Assembly: GCA_004376265.1 (NCBI GenBank)
Contig: SOKL01000306.1
Span: 1-42,792 of the forward strand
DNA: 42,792 nt
Direction: 5' to 3'
Source of the DNA: Candidatus Thorarchaeota archaeon
GTDB taxonomy: Archaea > Asgardarchaeota > Thorarchaeia > Thorarchaeales > Thorarchaeaceae
Part shown: in pieces, positions 33,075 to 41,690 of the stretch
Layout of the letters: every line of letters begins with the position of its first letter
Numbering within the stretch: the stretch's first letter is position 1
Made by a program: the position numbers and the translations under genes
The notes under the pieces: model-generated
The model's database searches: none
What the model was told of the DNA's origin: nothing
What the model saw: the letters and a program-made list of their open reading frames with translations, nothing else

Positions 33075-33950
33075 CTAGAGTCCGAAAATATCGTTGATTG
33101 GATCAAGAGATACTCTGTTGAGTTCAAACCCTAGTGGTTCTAGGTCAATACCCATGGCAGCACCCAAGATTTGAGTCACAAACAACGCTGGTAGCTCAAG
33201 CGAGTTTCCTTCGTCGTCTTTAAGACCAAGTTGCTGAATATCGAACTGGGTGTGACACGCTGGACAATTCGTGACAACACAGTTTGCTCCTGCACCATTG
33301 GCGGAGATCATTTTTTCTTGAAGTATCTTGACTGCAACGTCTTCACTTGCAATGAGAAGCGGGGAACCACAACATCGTAATTTCATATCCCAATGAACAC
33401 TCTTTGCACCGGTCAGCTCGATTAACTCATCTACCTTGGAAGGTAGCTCTGGATCATCAAAACCTGCAACGTTAGAAGGACGTATTAGATGGCAACCAGG
33501 ATGAAATGCAACTCTAAGACCATCAAGGCGTTTGACAATCTTCTTCTCGATCTCGTCCTTCAGTTCATAGAGAACCTCAACAAAATGACGAATCTTAACT
33601 TTACCAGTGTATTCTAAACCAAGTGGCTTCAAGGCTGCGTTGACCTTCTTTCGATAGTCCTCATACTCGTGAAGTACATGATTTGTATCCTTAAGAGACC
33701 CAAAACAACCATTGCATGGTGTTACTATATCGTGTCCTCTCTTCTCTGCCAGAGCAATGTTCCGACCGGACATAGACAGCCAGCTATTTTCATCAATTGA
33801 CTTGAGAACCACAGTTCCGCAACACGATGCACCTTCAAAGTCAATAAGCTTGACACCTAGCTCCTTTGCAACTGCGCGCATAGAAGACTCGTAATTGTTG
33901 AATCTGCTAGGGATTGCACACCCAAGGAAAACTTCGTAGCTTTGAGTCAT
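33075..33950 (-). CDS. hdrB: HdrB-like subunit (CCG/CCG type)
   Basis: 291 residues. Catalytic subunit homologue of heterodisulfide reductase, holding two non-cubane 4Fe-4S clusters. First set: Cys11, Cys43-Cys44 (SCCGTV), Cys79, Cys82. Second set: Cys153, Cys193-Cys194 (RCCGSP), Cys229, Cys232. These spacings match the crystal-defined ligands of the methanogen enzyme. The first pair is CCG here, where methanogen HdrB and the second copy at 40768 have CCP, so the substrate may not be CoM-S-S-CoB. Last gene of the hdrA-hdrC-hdrB operon, 1 bp after hdrC. Confidence 0.92.
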   Translation of the reverse strand: MTQSYEVFLGCAIPSRFNNYESSMRAVAKELGVKLIDFEGASCCGTVVLKSIDENSWLSMSGRNIALAEKRGHDIVTPCNGCFGSLKDTNHVLHEYEDYRKKVNAALKPLGLEYTGKVKIRHFVEVLYELKDEIEKKIVKRLDGLRVAFHPGCHLIRPSNVAGFDDPELPSKVDELIELTGAKSVHWDMKLRCCGSPLLIASEDVAVKILQEKMISANGAGANCVVTNCPACHTQFDIQQLGLKDDEGNSLELPALFVTQILGAAMGIDLEPLGFELNRVSLDPINDIFGL

Positions 33951-33951
33951 C

Positions 33952-34470
33952 TTACTCAGCCTCCTCCAACTTCATGAGCTTCGTCTTATTCAGCATCTTC
34001 TTTGTGTCTGCGATATCAAATTTAGGAACGGGGTCAAGTTCAAGATCATCACGCTCCCAGTCTGTGGGTTCGTAGAGTCGACCTGTGTCATATAGCGACT
34101 TCCGGGCTCCAATATAGCCCTGAGGAGTGATTCCTTTCTTGAATCCCATATTCTTCAAGCCGAAGAGGATGTCAGTGATGTCAATCCCTTGCGGACAACG
34201 CTCTTGACATGTATAGCAAGTCGAACAAAGCCATACCATATCGGTTTCGAGGACCTCTTTCAATCCAAAGAGCAACATCCTCATGACCTCGTGAATCTGT
34301 ATGTTCACCTTGTCAGCGACCGGGCAACCAGCGCTGCATTTTGCGCACTGGAAACAGGCAGTAAGGTCCTTTCCGCCAAGTAGGTTGGAAACCTCCTTGG
34401 TGAACTCTGCATCAAGTGCTTTGAACTTCTTTCCTTCAAATGATTTGAAATTACCCCAGGACTCTGTCAC
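33952..34470 (-). CDS. hdrC: HdrC-like ferredoxin subunit
   Basis: 172 residues. Electron-transfer subunit that links HdrA to HdrB. Two 4Fe-4S clusters: Cys39/42/45/49 (CFQCAKCSAGCP) and Cys82/85/88/92 (CSTCYTCQERCP), separated by the helical segment IQIHEVMRMLLFGLKEVLE. Shorter than or equal to methanogen HdrC (about 185). GTG start behind GGAGGCG, 2 bp after the hdrA stop; hdrB follows after 1 bp. Confidence 0.93.
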   Translation of the reverse strand: MTESWGNFKSFEGKKFKALDAEFTKEVSNLLGGKDLTACFQCAKCSAGCPVADKVNIQIHEVMRMLLFGLKEVLETDMVWLCSTCYTCQERCPQGIDITDILFGLKNMGFKKGITPQGYIGARKSLYDTGRLYEPTDWERDDLELDPVPKFDIADTKKMLNKTKLMKLEEAE

Positions 34471-34472
34471 TC

Positions 34473-37400
34473 TTAACGCCTCCTCTGTCTCAACGGACTT
34501 GGTCCGAGTTTGTCAGCAATTTTTGCAAACTTCTTGACTGTTTCTGCCCATATCGACCCTTCACTTGCACTAATGTGCGTGAACTGGAGTCTGTCTGGTT
34601 CGAGTCCAGCTTTCTCGATTATTTTCTTCGCAATGGCGTATCTACGTTCAAAGGAGATGTTCCCATCAACATAATGACAATCGCCCACGTGACATCCCGA
34701 GATCCAGACCATGTCCGCCCCGAGTCTGAATGCCTCAAGGATGTGTTGCACACTCACTCGACCGGTACACATCACTCGTATGTCCCGCACGTTCGTAGGT
34801 TGTTGGAATCTTGAAACACCGGCGCTGTCAGCTCCCGCATACGAGCACCAATTGCAGAGGATTGTAAGGATACGTGAATCATTAGCAGGCATGTTCTCCA
34901 TAGCGGATCGAATTTGAGTGATGATCTGGTCATCAGTGAAGTGCTTCATAGTGATAGCCCCAGCTGGGCAACCAGCACCACACTTTCCACAACCTTGGCA
35001 AAGAACAGGATTTGTCACTGCATAATCATGACTCCCGTCACCTGGAACAACCTCAATTGCATTGTACGCACAGTTAATCTCGCATGTCCCGCAACCCACA
35101 CAGATTTCGGGGTCGACAACTGAAACAATGGCCTCTGCCTTTCGTATTCCTCTGACGAGTGGGATCAATGCTCTCGATGCAGCTGCTTGACCCTCAGCAA
35201 TGGATTCACCAATATTCTTTGGTGCTGTTGCAGTACCACCAACAAACACACCATCAGTCTGAAAATCAACAGGCCGAAGTTTTGGATGTGCCTCCATGAA
35301 GTATCCAGACAGGTTCAATGGAACTTTGAACAATTCCGAAATCGCTTTGTTAGAACGTGGAACCATTGCTGTGGATAGTACAGTGTGGTCAACATCGATA
35401 CTGAGTTCAGCCCCAAGCACTTGGTCCATTACAGTGATAGTGAGATCTTTATCTTTGCCTTTCTTGACTTCTGGAGGTGAGTCCTTATCGAATCTAACAA
35501 AGACAACTCCCTTCTTTCGTGCCTCTCTATACTTGTCCTCAGCATCATAGAAGACACGTAAGTCTCTATAGAAATGGTATACTCGAGAGTTAGGATATTT
35601 CTCGATCAGCTCAAGGGAATGTTCTAGTGCCACCATGCAACATATTCCTGAACACCAAGTTCTGGACCCCTCCAATGCTGCGTCCTCACGTGACCCTGCA
35701 CAATGAATAATCCCAAAGGTTTCACCATCATTGAATCCCTCATCAGAAGCAAGTCGACCGTTGAATTCTACCTCGGTCATTACCTCTGGGAGCTTCTTGA
35801 GACCATAGAGACCCTTCTCTTCAAGAGCCACAGCACCAGTAGCAACAATAACTACACCTACTGTAAGTGTCTCTTTCTTCTTGCCGGTCTTCACGACTAC
35901 TTCGAATTCACCGACCGATCCCTTTGCCTCAATGACCTCTGAGTTCAACATGATCTGTATGTTCTCTTTATCCGTAAGACGACTCTCATAATCCGCGACA
36001 ATCTCTGAGGCGGGACGATTATCAAAATCAACTGTGTTGAGTTCGTTGAGAAATCCCCCAACTTTGTCCTGTTTCTCAACTAGATGGACATTGAATCCTT
36101 TCTTGGCAATAACATCTGCTGCAGCCATCCCTGCAACACCAGCTCCGATGATGAGAACTGAGGGTTCAATCTGAGTCACTGCTTCCTCTTGCGCCTCAAG
36201 CAGTTTAGCTCGAGCCACAGACATGCGTACGAGATCCATTGCCTTTGATGTAGCTTCATCTTTGTCAGCTTGATGTACCCAGGAACAGTGTTCGCGTATA
36301 TTGGCAAGCTCGAATAGATACTTGTTCAGTCCAGCCTCTTCAATGGTTGCTCTAAACAGGGATTCATGTGTGCGAGGAGTGCAGGAGGCGACTACCACCC
36401 TGTTGAGATTGTGTTCTTCGATTGCGTCCTTAATGACAACCTGAGCATCTGATGAACATGAGTAGAGAAGATTCTCAGAGTATACAACATTGGGTAGCTC
36501 ACTTGCATAGCGGGTGACCTCTGCTACATCAACAGTACCTGCAATGTTTATCCCACAAGAACAAATGACGACTCCAATTCGTGGCTCTGCAGCAACAAGC
36601 TCTAGGTCAGCTTCTGTGAGCGCCTCAGTCTCTTCACCGGGGGAAATAGTGATGTCAAGTGCAGCCAGAGCGGCTGCAGCACTCCCTTGGGCTACTGAAT
36701 CAGGAATGTCCTTGGGCATATGAACTGCCCCACACATATGGACACCTGGGACTCCAGTTTCAGAGATCATCAAAGACTTCGTCGGCGATTGCACAAAACC
36801 AGATTCGTCAGTCTTAATCCCAAGCTGCTCGAACAATCCATTGTCTGATGATGGGACCATCGCAGGACATAGAACTACTAGGTCATACTTGTCTAGAATT
36901 ACATCGTGCCCCTTTGCGTCACTATGACGGACAAGAAGATTTCCTGTACCGTATTCCTCCTGTATCTCGCTGGGGATTCCCTTCAAGTAATTGATACCGT
37001 ATTCTGATTCGCCCCGAACCAGAAACTCTTCAAATCCTTTTCCAAATACTCGTAGGTCATTATAGAGGATATCAATGTGTACATCAGGAGTATGCTCTTT
37101 GGTGATGATTGCCTCCTTTGTGGCATAGGTGCAGCATATCTTTGAGCAGTATGAACAGTGATTGACATCTCTTGAACCAACACACTGGATGAAGGCAATT
37201 TTGTGAGGCTCGCGACCATCAGACGGGCGCATGACAACTCCGTTCGTAGGTCCACTAGCGGAAACCATACGTTCGTACTCCAAAGCAGTGACTACGTTAG
37301 CAAATCGACCATAACCATATTCTGGAACTGTGGCTAGGTCGAGGAGTTCGTATCCAGTGGCCATGATGATTGAACCTGCATTGATCATAAAGGTCTCATC

Positions 37401-37928
37401 AGCAATATCGAAAATGATAGCCTCAGCCTTGCAAGTCTTCACACATACCATACACTCAATGCAATTCTCCATGTCTATTGTAGCAACATTAGGTACTGCT
37501 TGTGGAAAGGGAATGTAGGCCGCCTTTCTCATCTTAAGGCCTAGGTCATACTCATTTCTTACTTCTATCGGACATACTCTCTGACAATCCCCGCAGCCTG
37601 TGCATTTCTCAGCATCGACACGACGAGTATGTTTCATGATATTCACCTGAAAATCACCCTGTTTACCGGTGATCTCAGTGACCTCGGAGTAACTTAGAAT
37701 CTCAATATTCGGATGACGCGAACAATCCACCATCCATGGTCCTTGAATACACATGCTACAGTCCAGAGTTGGGAATGTTTTATCCAGTTGAGACATGTGA
37801 CCTCCGATAGAGGGATTCTTCTCAACAAGAAACACTTTCACACCCATCTCTGCGAGATCTAGGGCTGCACGCATCCCTGCAATTCCTGCTCCAATGATGA
37901 CAACTGGCTTCGATATAGGCTCTGCCAT
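34473..37928 (-). CDS. hdrA: HdrA-HdrA-MvhD fusion protein
   Basis: 1151 residues, first gene of an hdrA-hdrC-hdrB operon. Order: FAD Rossmann GAGIAG (13-18); Cys57 and Cys60 (LDCSMC); inserted ferredoxin (Cys109/112/115/119 and Cys156/159/162/166); HdrA N-terminal-type domain RIGVVICSCGINI (450-462); second FAD module GAGVAG (595-600) without the insert; ferredoxin pair (Cys943/946/949/953 and Cys977/980/983/987); then an MvhD/FlpD-type 2Fe-2S domain (about 1018-1145) with CNWC at 1025-1028, Cys1054, Cys1079 and Cys1084. MvhD passes electrons from hydrogenase or formate dehydrogenase to HdrA. ATG start with GGAG upstream. No selenocysteine codon is needed. Confidence 0.93.
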   Translation of the reverse strand: MAEPISKPVVIIGAGIAGMRAALDLAEMGVKVFLVEKNPSIGGHMSQLDKTFPTLDCSMCIQGPWMVDCSRHPNIEILSYSEVTEITGKQGDFQVNIMKHTRRVDAEKCTGCGDCQRVCPIEVRNEYDLGLKMRKAAYIPFPQAVPNVATIDMENCIECMVCVKTCKAEAIIFDIADETFMINAGSIIMATGYELLDLATVPEYGYGRFANVVTALEYERMVSASGPTNGVVMRPSDGREPHKIAFIQCVGSRDVNHCSYCSKICCTYATKEAIITKEHTPDVHIDILYNDLRVFGKGFEEFLVRGESEYGINYLKGIPSEIQEEYGTGNLLVRHSDAKGHDVILDKYDLVVLCPAMVPSSDNGLFEQLGIKTDESGFVQSPTKSLMISETGVPGVHMCGAVHMPKDIPDSVAQGSAAAALAALDITISPGEETEALTEADLELVAAEPRIGVVICSCGINIAGTVDVAEVTRYASELPNVVYSENLLYSCSSDAQVVIKDAIEEHNLNRVVVASCTPRTHESLFRATIEEAGLNKYLFELANIREHCSWVHQADKDEATSKAMDLVRMSVARAKLLEAQEEAVTQIEPSVLIIGAGVAGMAAADVIAKKGFNVHLVEKQDKVGGFLNELNTVDFDNRPASEIVADYESRLTDKENIQIMLNSEVIEAKGSVGEFEVVVKTGKKKETLTVGVVIVATGAVALEEKGLYGLKKLPEVMTEVEFNGRLASDEGFNDGETFGIIHCAGSREDAALEGSRTWCSGICCMVALEHSLELIEKYPNSRVYHFYRDLRVFYDAEDKYREARKKGVVFVRFDKDSPPEVKKGKDKDLTITVMDQVLGAELSIDVDHTVLSTAMVPRSNKAISELFKVPLNLSGYFMEAHPKLRPVDFQTDGVFVGGTATAPKNIGESIAEGQAAASRALIPLVRGIRKAEAIVSVVDPEICVGCGTCEINCAYNAIEVVPGDGSHDYAVTNPVLCQGCGKCGAGCPAGAITMKHFTDDQIITQIRSAMENMPANDSRILTILCNWCSYAGADSAGVSRFQQPTNVRDIRVMCTGRVSVQHILEAFRLGADMVWISGCHVGDCHYVDGNISFERRYAIAKKIIEKAGLEPDRLQFTHISASEGSIWAETVKKFAKIADKLGPSPLRQRRR

Positions 37929-37949
37929 TATTCTGTCGCTCCGGGGAGA

Positions 37950-38000
37950 TGCTCGACCGGTCTAACTTACCCGATAAAATGCTTCCCATCGGGTAGTAAA
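37950..38000 (-). promoter_or_regulatory. hdrA operon promoter with inverted repeat TACCCGAT-N12-ATCGGGTA
   Basis: Perfect 8-bp arms at 37968-37975 and 37988-37995. On the minus strand the spacer and downstream arm contain TTTTATCG, a fair TATA element about 45-50 bp before the ATG at 37928. A second short palindrome GACCGGTC lies at 37955-37962. The layout is that of a repressor site on the promoter. Confidence 0.55.
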
Positions 38001-38100
38001 TGGAAAGAACAAATGTTGTAGTAATCGATTGGCGCCAAACTTTAGGATTAACTATTACTAATGGATGGACTTAATATTACACAGACAATTTTCTGAAAGT

Positions 38101-38235
38101 ATGAAGGCAACTAGGCTCTATACTCGAGCTTACCTCACGCGAATCAAATGCCGGGAGAAATTGGAACTCGTGGATGACCTCAGCAAAATTGAAGTTGTTG
38201 ACTTCTCGCCTCCTGTGAAAATCCATTCAAGCTAA
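38101..38235 (+). CDS. Possible small protein of 44 residues
   Basis: ATG to TAA, basic N-terminus (MKATRLYTRAYLTRIKCREK), acidic middle (LELVDDLSKIEVVDF), ending KIHSS. A TATA-like CTTAATATTA sits at 38069-38078, about 25-30 bp before the ATG, consistent with a leaderless transcript. I recognise no family, and the case rests on promoter spacing alone. It lies in a 500-bp gap between hdrA and a secreted protein gene. Confidence 0.3.
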   Translation: MKATRLYTRAYLTRIKCREKLELVDDLSKIEVVDFSPPVKIHSS

Positions 38236-38427
38236 TCTTTCGATCTCTACTTATCATTTTTCTTCAGAATTGTTTTCAGCTCACCAATTGTAATGTAATA
38301 TTCTGAAGTGTCTTAAAGAGTAATTGGACAAAAGGAGTGTTATGGGCTCTTTTTCAGACAGGGTTCTGCATGTTACTCAATGGTCGTTATATATAGAAAG
38401 GATAAGTGATGTTTCAGTGAATTATCA
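38236..38427 (+). promoter_or_regulatory. Upstream region and promoter of the secreted protein gene
   Basis: No gene seen. It contains a perfect 9-bp inverted repeat, CTTCAGAAT (38262-38270) and ATTCTGAAG (38300-38308), with a 29-nt centre, and a clear TATA element TTATATATAG (38388-38397) about 35 bp before the ATG at 38428. Confidence 0.5.
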
Positions 38428-39666
38428 ATGAAAAGAAAAGCTCTGTTTGGAAAAGCATTGCTCTTTGCTATGTTATTCTTGCTCGTCTCATCTGTCGCAA
38501 CAGTGAACGCTTTCAACTTGAGCGAAGATGATGATGAGAGCACGCACACTGAAGTTGAAGACCATGACGAAGATAGTCATGAGCCTGAAGAACTCCGTGA
38601 CGATGATGGAAGAGCTTGGATACTGACTGACATCATGACTGTGATGTTGGATCCAGAATTACCATCGTTTCATTACTGGTACACTACAGATGTTAATGGG
38701 AGCCTCGCGAGATTCATGGTTAACTTCTTGATGATTGTGGAGTTCGAGGACACCAATGGGGATGGTGTATATCAACCCAATGAAACCCTTGGGTTTGCAC
38801 CACTTGATGCCTTTGAGTGGAGTCTTCAAACTGGCTCCATCACTAATGAGCTTGGTCAGAACACAGAGGTCTACGCCTCATATACAAAGGGCGGCCTCAG
38901 TGATGATTGGGAAGATGATTGGTTCGAGCACTGGATACCGGGTTATGATGAGGATGGTCCATTCGAAGATCCAGAATACATCTTCTCTCAGTATTCTGAA
39001 CTGACTTTACAATTCTATGCTCATATCTACATGGATGATTACAACGGTACTGTTTCAGATGATGATGGAATCAAAGCCAACTACACAATTGCAGGAGGTG
39101 TCGAACTCAAGGTTGACGTTGAAATTGGTAATTTCCCATTCACTTCGGACACCTCCAGTGTTGCAGTTCTAAACTATCTAAAGGAAGATGAGGCTTCCAC
39201 CGACGAGTTTGATCATCATTTTAGACTGCACGAGGATACCGGTGACGAGGACCATGACTCTGAAGATGTGATGGAACACCTCGGAGAGGAGTTCGAAGAC
39301 CTTGACGAAGACGATGATGGGAATGAGGATGATGTCCAAGAGATTTCATTCATCGATGCATCTACTGATGTAACTCATGGTTTCTATCGTTGGCTTGACA
39401 AGGCAGTCATTACTCATTTGAATGGGTCACAGGAAGCCGTTGATGTTGATGCGTCATACTGGACGAATGGTGATGGATTGCTTCTATGGCTTGCCTATCC
39501 GTACTTTGATGGTGGCTCAATTCTTCATGATCCTTCAGTAAGGCTCATTGAGAGTGCATCGCCATATGTTCCAACTAATCCAATAGATTTGCCGGTTCTA
39601 TTCTTTGCAGTGATTGGGGCGGTCGTATTGATTGCTGGAATTGGCATAGCAATCAAACGTCGCTGA
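38428..39666 (+). CDS. Secreted, membrane-anchored acidic protein
   Basis: 412 residues. Signal peptide or N-anchor at about 8-28 (LLFAMLFLLVSSVATVNAF), a long outer domain, and a C-terminal helix (about 388-408) ending KRR. Residues about 31-62 and 268-305 are Asp/Glu/His-rich (DDDESTHTEVEDHDED and similar), which suggests divalent metal binding. DTNGDGVYQPNE near 109-120 resembles an EF-hand or dockerin calcium loop. I recognise no family. It stands alone, with its own TATA element and a terminator, just before the membrane-anchored regulator gene at 39752. Confidence 0.75.
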   Translation: MKRKALFGKALLFAMLFLLVSSVATVNAFNLSEDDDESTHTEVEDHDEDSHEPEELRDDDGRAWILTDIMTVMLDPELPSFHYWYTTDVNGSLARFMVNFLMIVEFEDTNGDGVYQPNETLGFAPLDAFEWSLQTGSITNELGQNTEVYASYTKGGLSDDWEDDWFEHWIPGYDEDGPFEDPEYIFSQYSELTLQFYAHIYMDDYNGTVSDDDGIKANYTIAGGVELKVDVEIGNFPFTSDTSSVAVLNYLKEDEASTDEFDHHFRLHEDTGDEDHDSEDVMEHLGEEFEDLDEDDDGNEDDVQEISFIDASTDVTHGFYRWLDKAVITHLNGSQEAVDVDASYWTNGDGLLLWLAYPYFDGGSILHDPSVRLIESASPYVPTNPIDLPVLFFAVIGAVVLIAGIGIAIKRR

Positions 39667-39674
39667 TCATTATG

Positions 39675-39709
39675 GGAGGGAGTTGCTTCCCTCCACTCAT
39701 TTCCTTTTT
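39675..39709 (+). terminator. Intrinsic-type terminator after the secreted protein gene
   Basis: GGAGGGA (39675-39681) pairs with TCCCTCC (39688-39694) around a 6-nt loop, 8 bp after the stop, with a T5 run at 39705-39709. Its presence argues that the next gene starts at 39752 rather than upstream. Confidence 0.65.
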
Positions 39710-39751
39710 GATAACCGGAGTATTCTTAGAGATAAACAAACATTTGCGGAA

Positions 39752-40765
39752 ATGGTCCAAATGACTAGGAACAAGCACTCGATAATAATAATTGGTATTT
39801 TGCTTGCGATGATGTTTTCTATTGGACTCGCTGCACAAGTCACTGGCCAAGCGGATTCTCAAGACATACTCATGACGAATATGGATGTTCGTGCTACGCT
39901 CGGGACTGATTATGTTACATCAATTGTCATCAAAACTGAGGTGACTAACATTGGTTCAACAACACTTGATTTCTTTGATTTGAGAATTGACATGAGAGGG
40001 TTTATCGTTTCAAATGCCAATCTTAATGGAACATCTGCCGTAAGTTCGATTGTTCCTGAAAGCAATTACAATCTCATCAGAGTTGTACCAAACTCTCCTA
40101 TGACTGTAGGTTTAACACTAATGCTCAATCTCAATCTCACAACTGATTCCCTTCAAGAGCGGATAAGACTCAATGATGATGAAACCATGCATATCGATCA
40201 GATGATTTACTATATCCGTCCCCTATACGAAGTGAGGAACCTGACATTTACTGCAATATTACCAACTTTTGCAATTCTCCAGTCTGATGCAGCTGCACCA
40301 TTATTCCCGATTCCCACAATGAATTACACAGATGGTTTTCGTCCCATCTATGTTTGGTATAGAACCCAGATGCTACCTGGTCAAGAAGCAGCATTCATTA
40401 TCAAATATCAACTTCCAGCTGCAATCCTACAGGATCCAGCTTCACAAATCAACTCGATTGCTCTAGGAATCCTGTTTCTAATTGTTGGGGCTGTTGCAGT
40501 ACTCTTCATTGAACGAATCCCTCTTATTTTCGACAAGCTGAAAACAAGAACGGTGATTTCACCAATCAGACTCTCAAAACAGGAAGAACAAGTCCTTAAC
40601 TTCTTGTCAAAGAAAGGCGGATCGAGTCCTCAGAGAGAAATCTATGAAGATCTAGATATGTCTCAATCATTGGCAAGTACTGTGCTGACCACACTTGAAG
40701 AGAGAGGTTTAATCAAACGACTCAGGACTGGAAGAGAGAATATTGTGCATCTAATGGAACAGTAA
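39752..40765 (+). CDS. Membrane-anchored protein with outer domain and C-terminal winged helix
   Basis: 337 residues from ATG 39752 (or 334 from ATG 39761); the frame is open to 39683 but would run into the terminator. N-terminal signal/anchor (HSIIIIGILLAMMFSIGLAA), an outer beta-rich domain of about 200 residues, one membrane helix (IALGILFLIVGAVAVLFIE), then a cytosolic winged-helix domain: EEQVLNFLSKKGGSSPQREI, recognition region DMSQSLASTVLTTLEERGLI and wing KRLRTGREN. This order is seen in archaeal one-component regulators that sense outside and bind DNA inside. It ends 2 bp from the convergent hdrB copy. Confidence 0.82.
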   Translation: MVQMTRNKHSIIIIGILLAMMFSIGLAAQVTGQADSQDILMTNMDVRATLGTDYVTSIVIKTEVTNIGSTTLDFFDLRIDMRGFIVSNANLNGTSAVSSIVPESNYNLIRVVPNSPMTVGLTLMLNLNLTTDSLQERIRLNDDETMHIDQMIYYIRPLYEVRNLTFTAILPTFAILQSDAAAPLFPIPTMNYTDGFRPIYVWYRTQMLPGQEAAFIIKYQLPAAILQDPASQINSIALGILFLIVGAVAVLFIERIPLIFDKLKTRTVISPIRLSKQEEQVLNFLSKKGGSSPQREIYEDLDMSQSLASTVLTTLEERGLIKRLRTGRENIVHLMEQ

Positions 40766-40767
40766 TA

Positions 40768-41688
40768 CTAGATCTTTGCCTCGATACCAAGTCGTTCCCA
40801 ATTTGGAGCCGACTTTCGCTGCATGTACTGCAAATGAGTCGCGAGTCCGAACTCGTCGGGTTTGTGACCAAATGCAAGAGCAAGTAATTCAACTACATGC
40901 ATGACATCAAAGTGGTATTCTGCTTCGAAATGTTTCTGAATCTCAACCTGCCCCATATCTAGCTGAAGTTCACAGAATGGACAAGGTGTGACAATGATAT
41001 CAGCTCCTCCTGCATCAAGGAGACTATCGAATTTCTGCTTTGTGAACTCTAGAGCAAGCTTCACATCTGCAGTCCTTACAGCTCCTCCAGCTCCGCAGCA
41101 AATCAGCTCATCCTTGTAGGGAACATATTCTGCTCCCGATGTTTCACACAAGTCTCTAAAAATGTGAGGTCGATCAGAATCATCTTTCTTCTTGATATTC
41201 TTGGGACGCATCCAATGGCATCCCGGGTGTAGAGCCATTCGGACACCAGTAAGCGGATTGGTTACACGTTTTCGAATCTTCTCCAGACCAACTTTAGAGT
41301 ATAGAGCATCAACATAATGCCAAACCTCAGTCGTTCCCTTGAACTCTCTGTCAATCTCCGCGAGGTTCTCGTTCACAGCATCACGGAGTTCATCATCGTG
41401 TTTCATTTCATGGTTGGCATCCCAGAGACTTGCAAAGCAACCATTACATCCTGTGGTAATCGGATGTCCACCAGCCTCAGCGATTGTCAAATTTCGAGCA
41501 GCAAAAGTTGCCCAGGTCACTCGATCAAATGAGCCGAAAACACCTGGTGCAGGACAACAAGTTGCACCCTCCATATCAAGTAGACCCACACCTATATCTT
41601 TGAATACTAACTTTGCAGCACTCTCAACACTCGGATATCTGTGAGGAATTATGCAACCGAGAAAATGATAGAATGATTGTTTTGCCAT
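40768..41688 (-). CDS. hdrB: HdrB-like subunit, second copy (CCP/CCG type)
   Basis: 306 residues. Non-cubane cluster ligands: Cys12, Cys44-Cys45 (TCCPAPGVFGSF), Cys81, Cys84; then Cys157, Cys197-Cys198 (ICCGAGG), Cys236, Cys239. The first five lie exactly three positions after those reported for the methanogen enzyme, and the CCPAPGVF segment is the methanogen form. It is thus the more canonical of the two HdrB proteins here. It follows hdrC by 2 bp; no hdrA is attached to this pair inside the window, so it may share an HdrA with the other cluster. Confidence 0.92.
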   Translation of the reverse strand: MAKQSFYHFLGCIIPHRYPSVESAAKLVFKDIGVGLLDMEGATCCPAPGVFGSFDRVTWATFAARNLTIAEAGGHPITTGCNGCFASLWDANHEMKHDDELRDAVNENLAEIDREFKGTTEVWHYVDALYSKVGLEKIRKRVTNPLTGVRMALHPGCHWMRPKNIKKKDDSDRPHIFRDLCETSGAEYVPYKDELICCGAGGAVRTADVKLALEFTKQKFDSLLDAGGADIIVTPCPFCELQLDMGQVEIQKHFEAEYHFDVMHVVELLALAFGHKPDEFGLATHLQYMQRKSAPNWERLGIEAKI

Positions 41689-41690
41689 GA

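Noticed and set aside
34473-34860. Possible selenocysteine in the MvhD domain
   Set aside because: All expected Cys positions are encoded by Cys codons and no in-frame TGA interrupts the gene.
34473-37928. Possible assembly-made tandem duplication of hdrA
   Set aside because: The two FAD halves are clearly diverged and only the first carries the ferredoxin insert, so it is an old fusion.
38047-38063. AACTATTAC block shared with the nikR/znuA promoter region
   Set aside because: Only nine bases match and there is no second half-site; probably chance in AT-rich DNA.
38341-38430. Frame of 29 codons starting at 38342 behind AAAGGAGTG
   Set aside because: It runs over the TATA element and into the start of the secreted protein gene; the context fits a promoter better than a gene.
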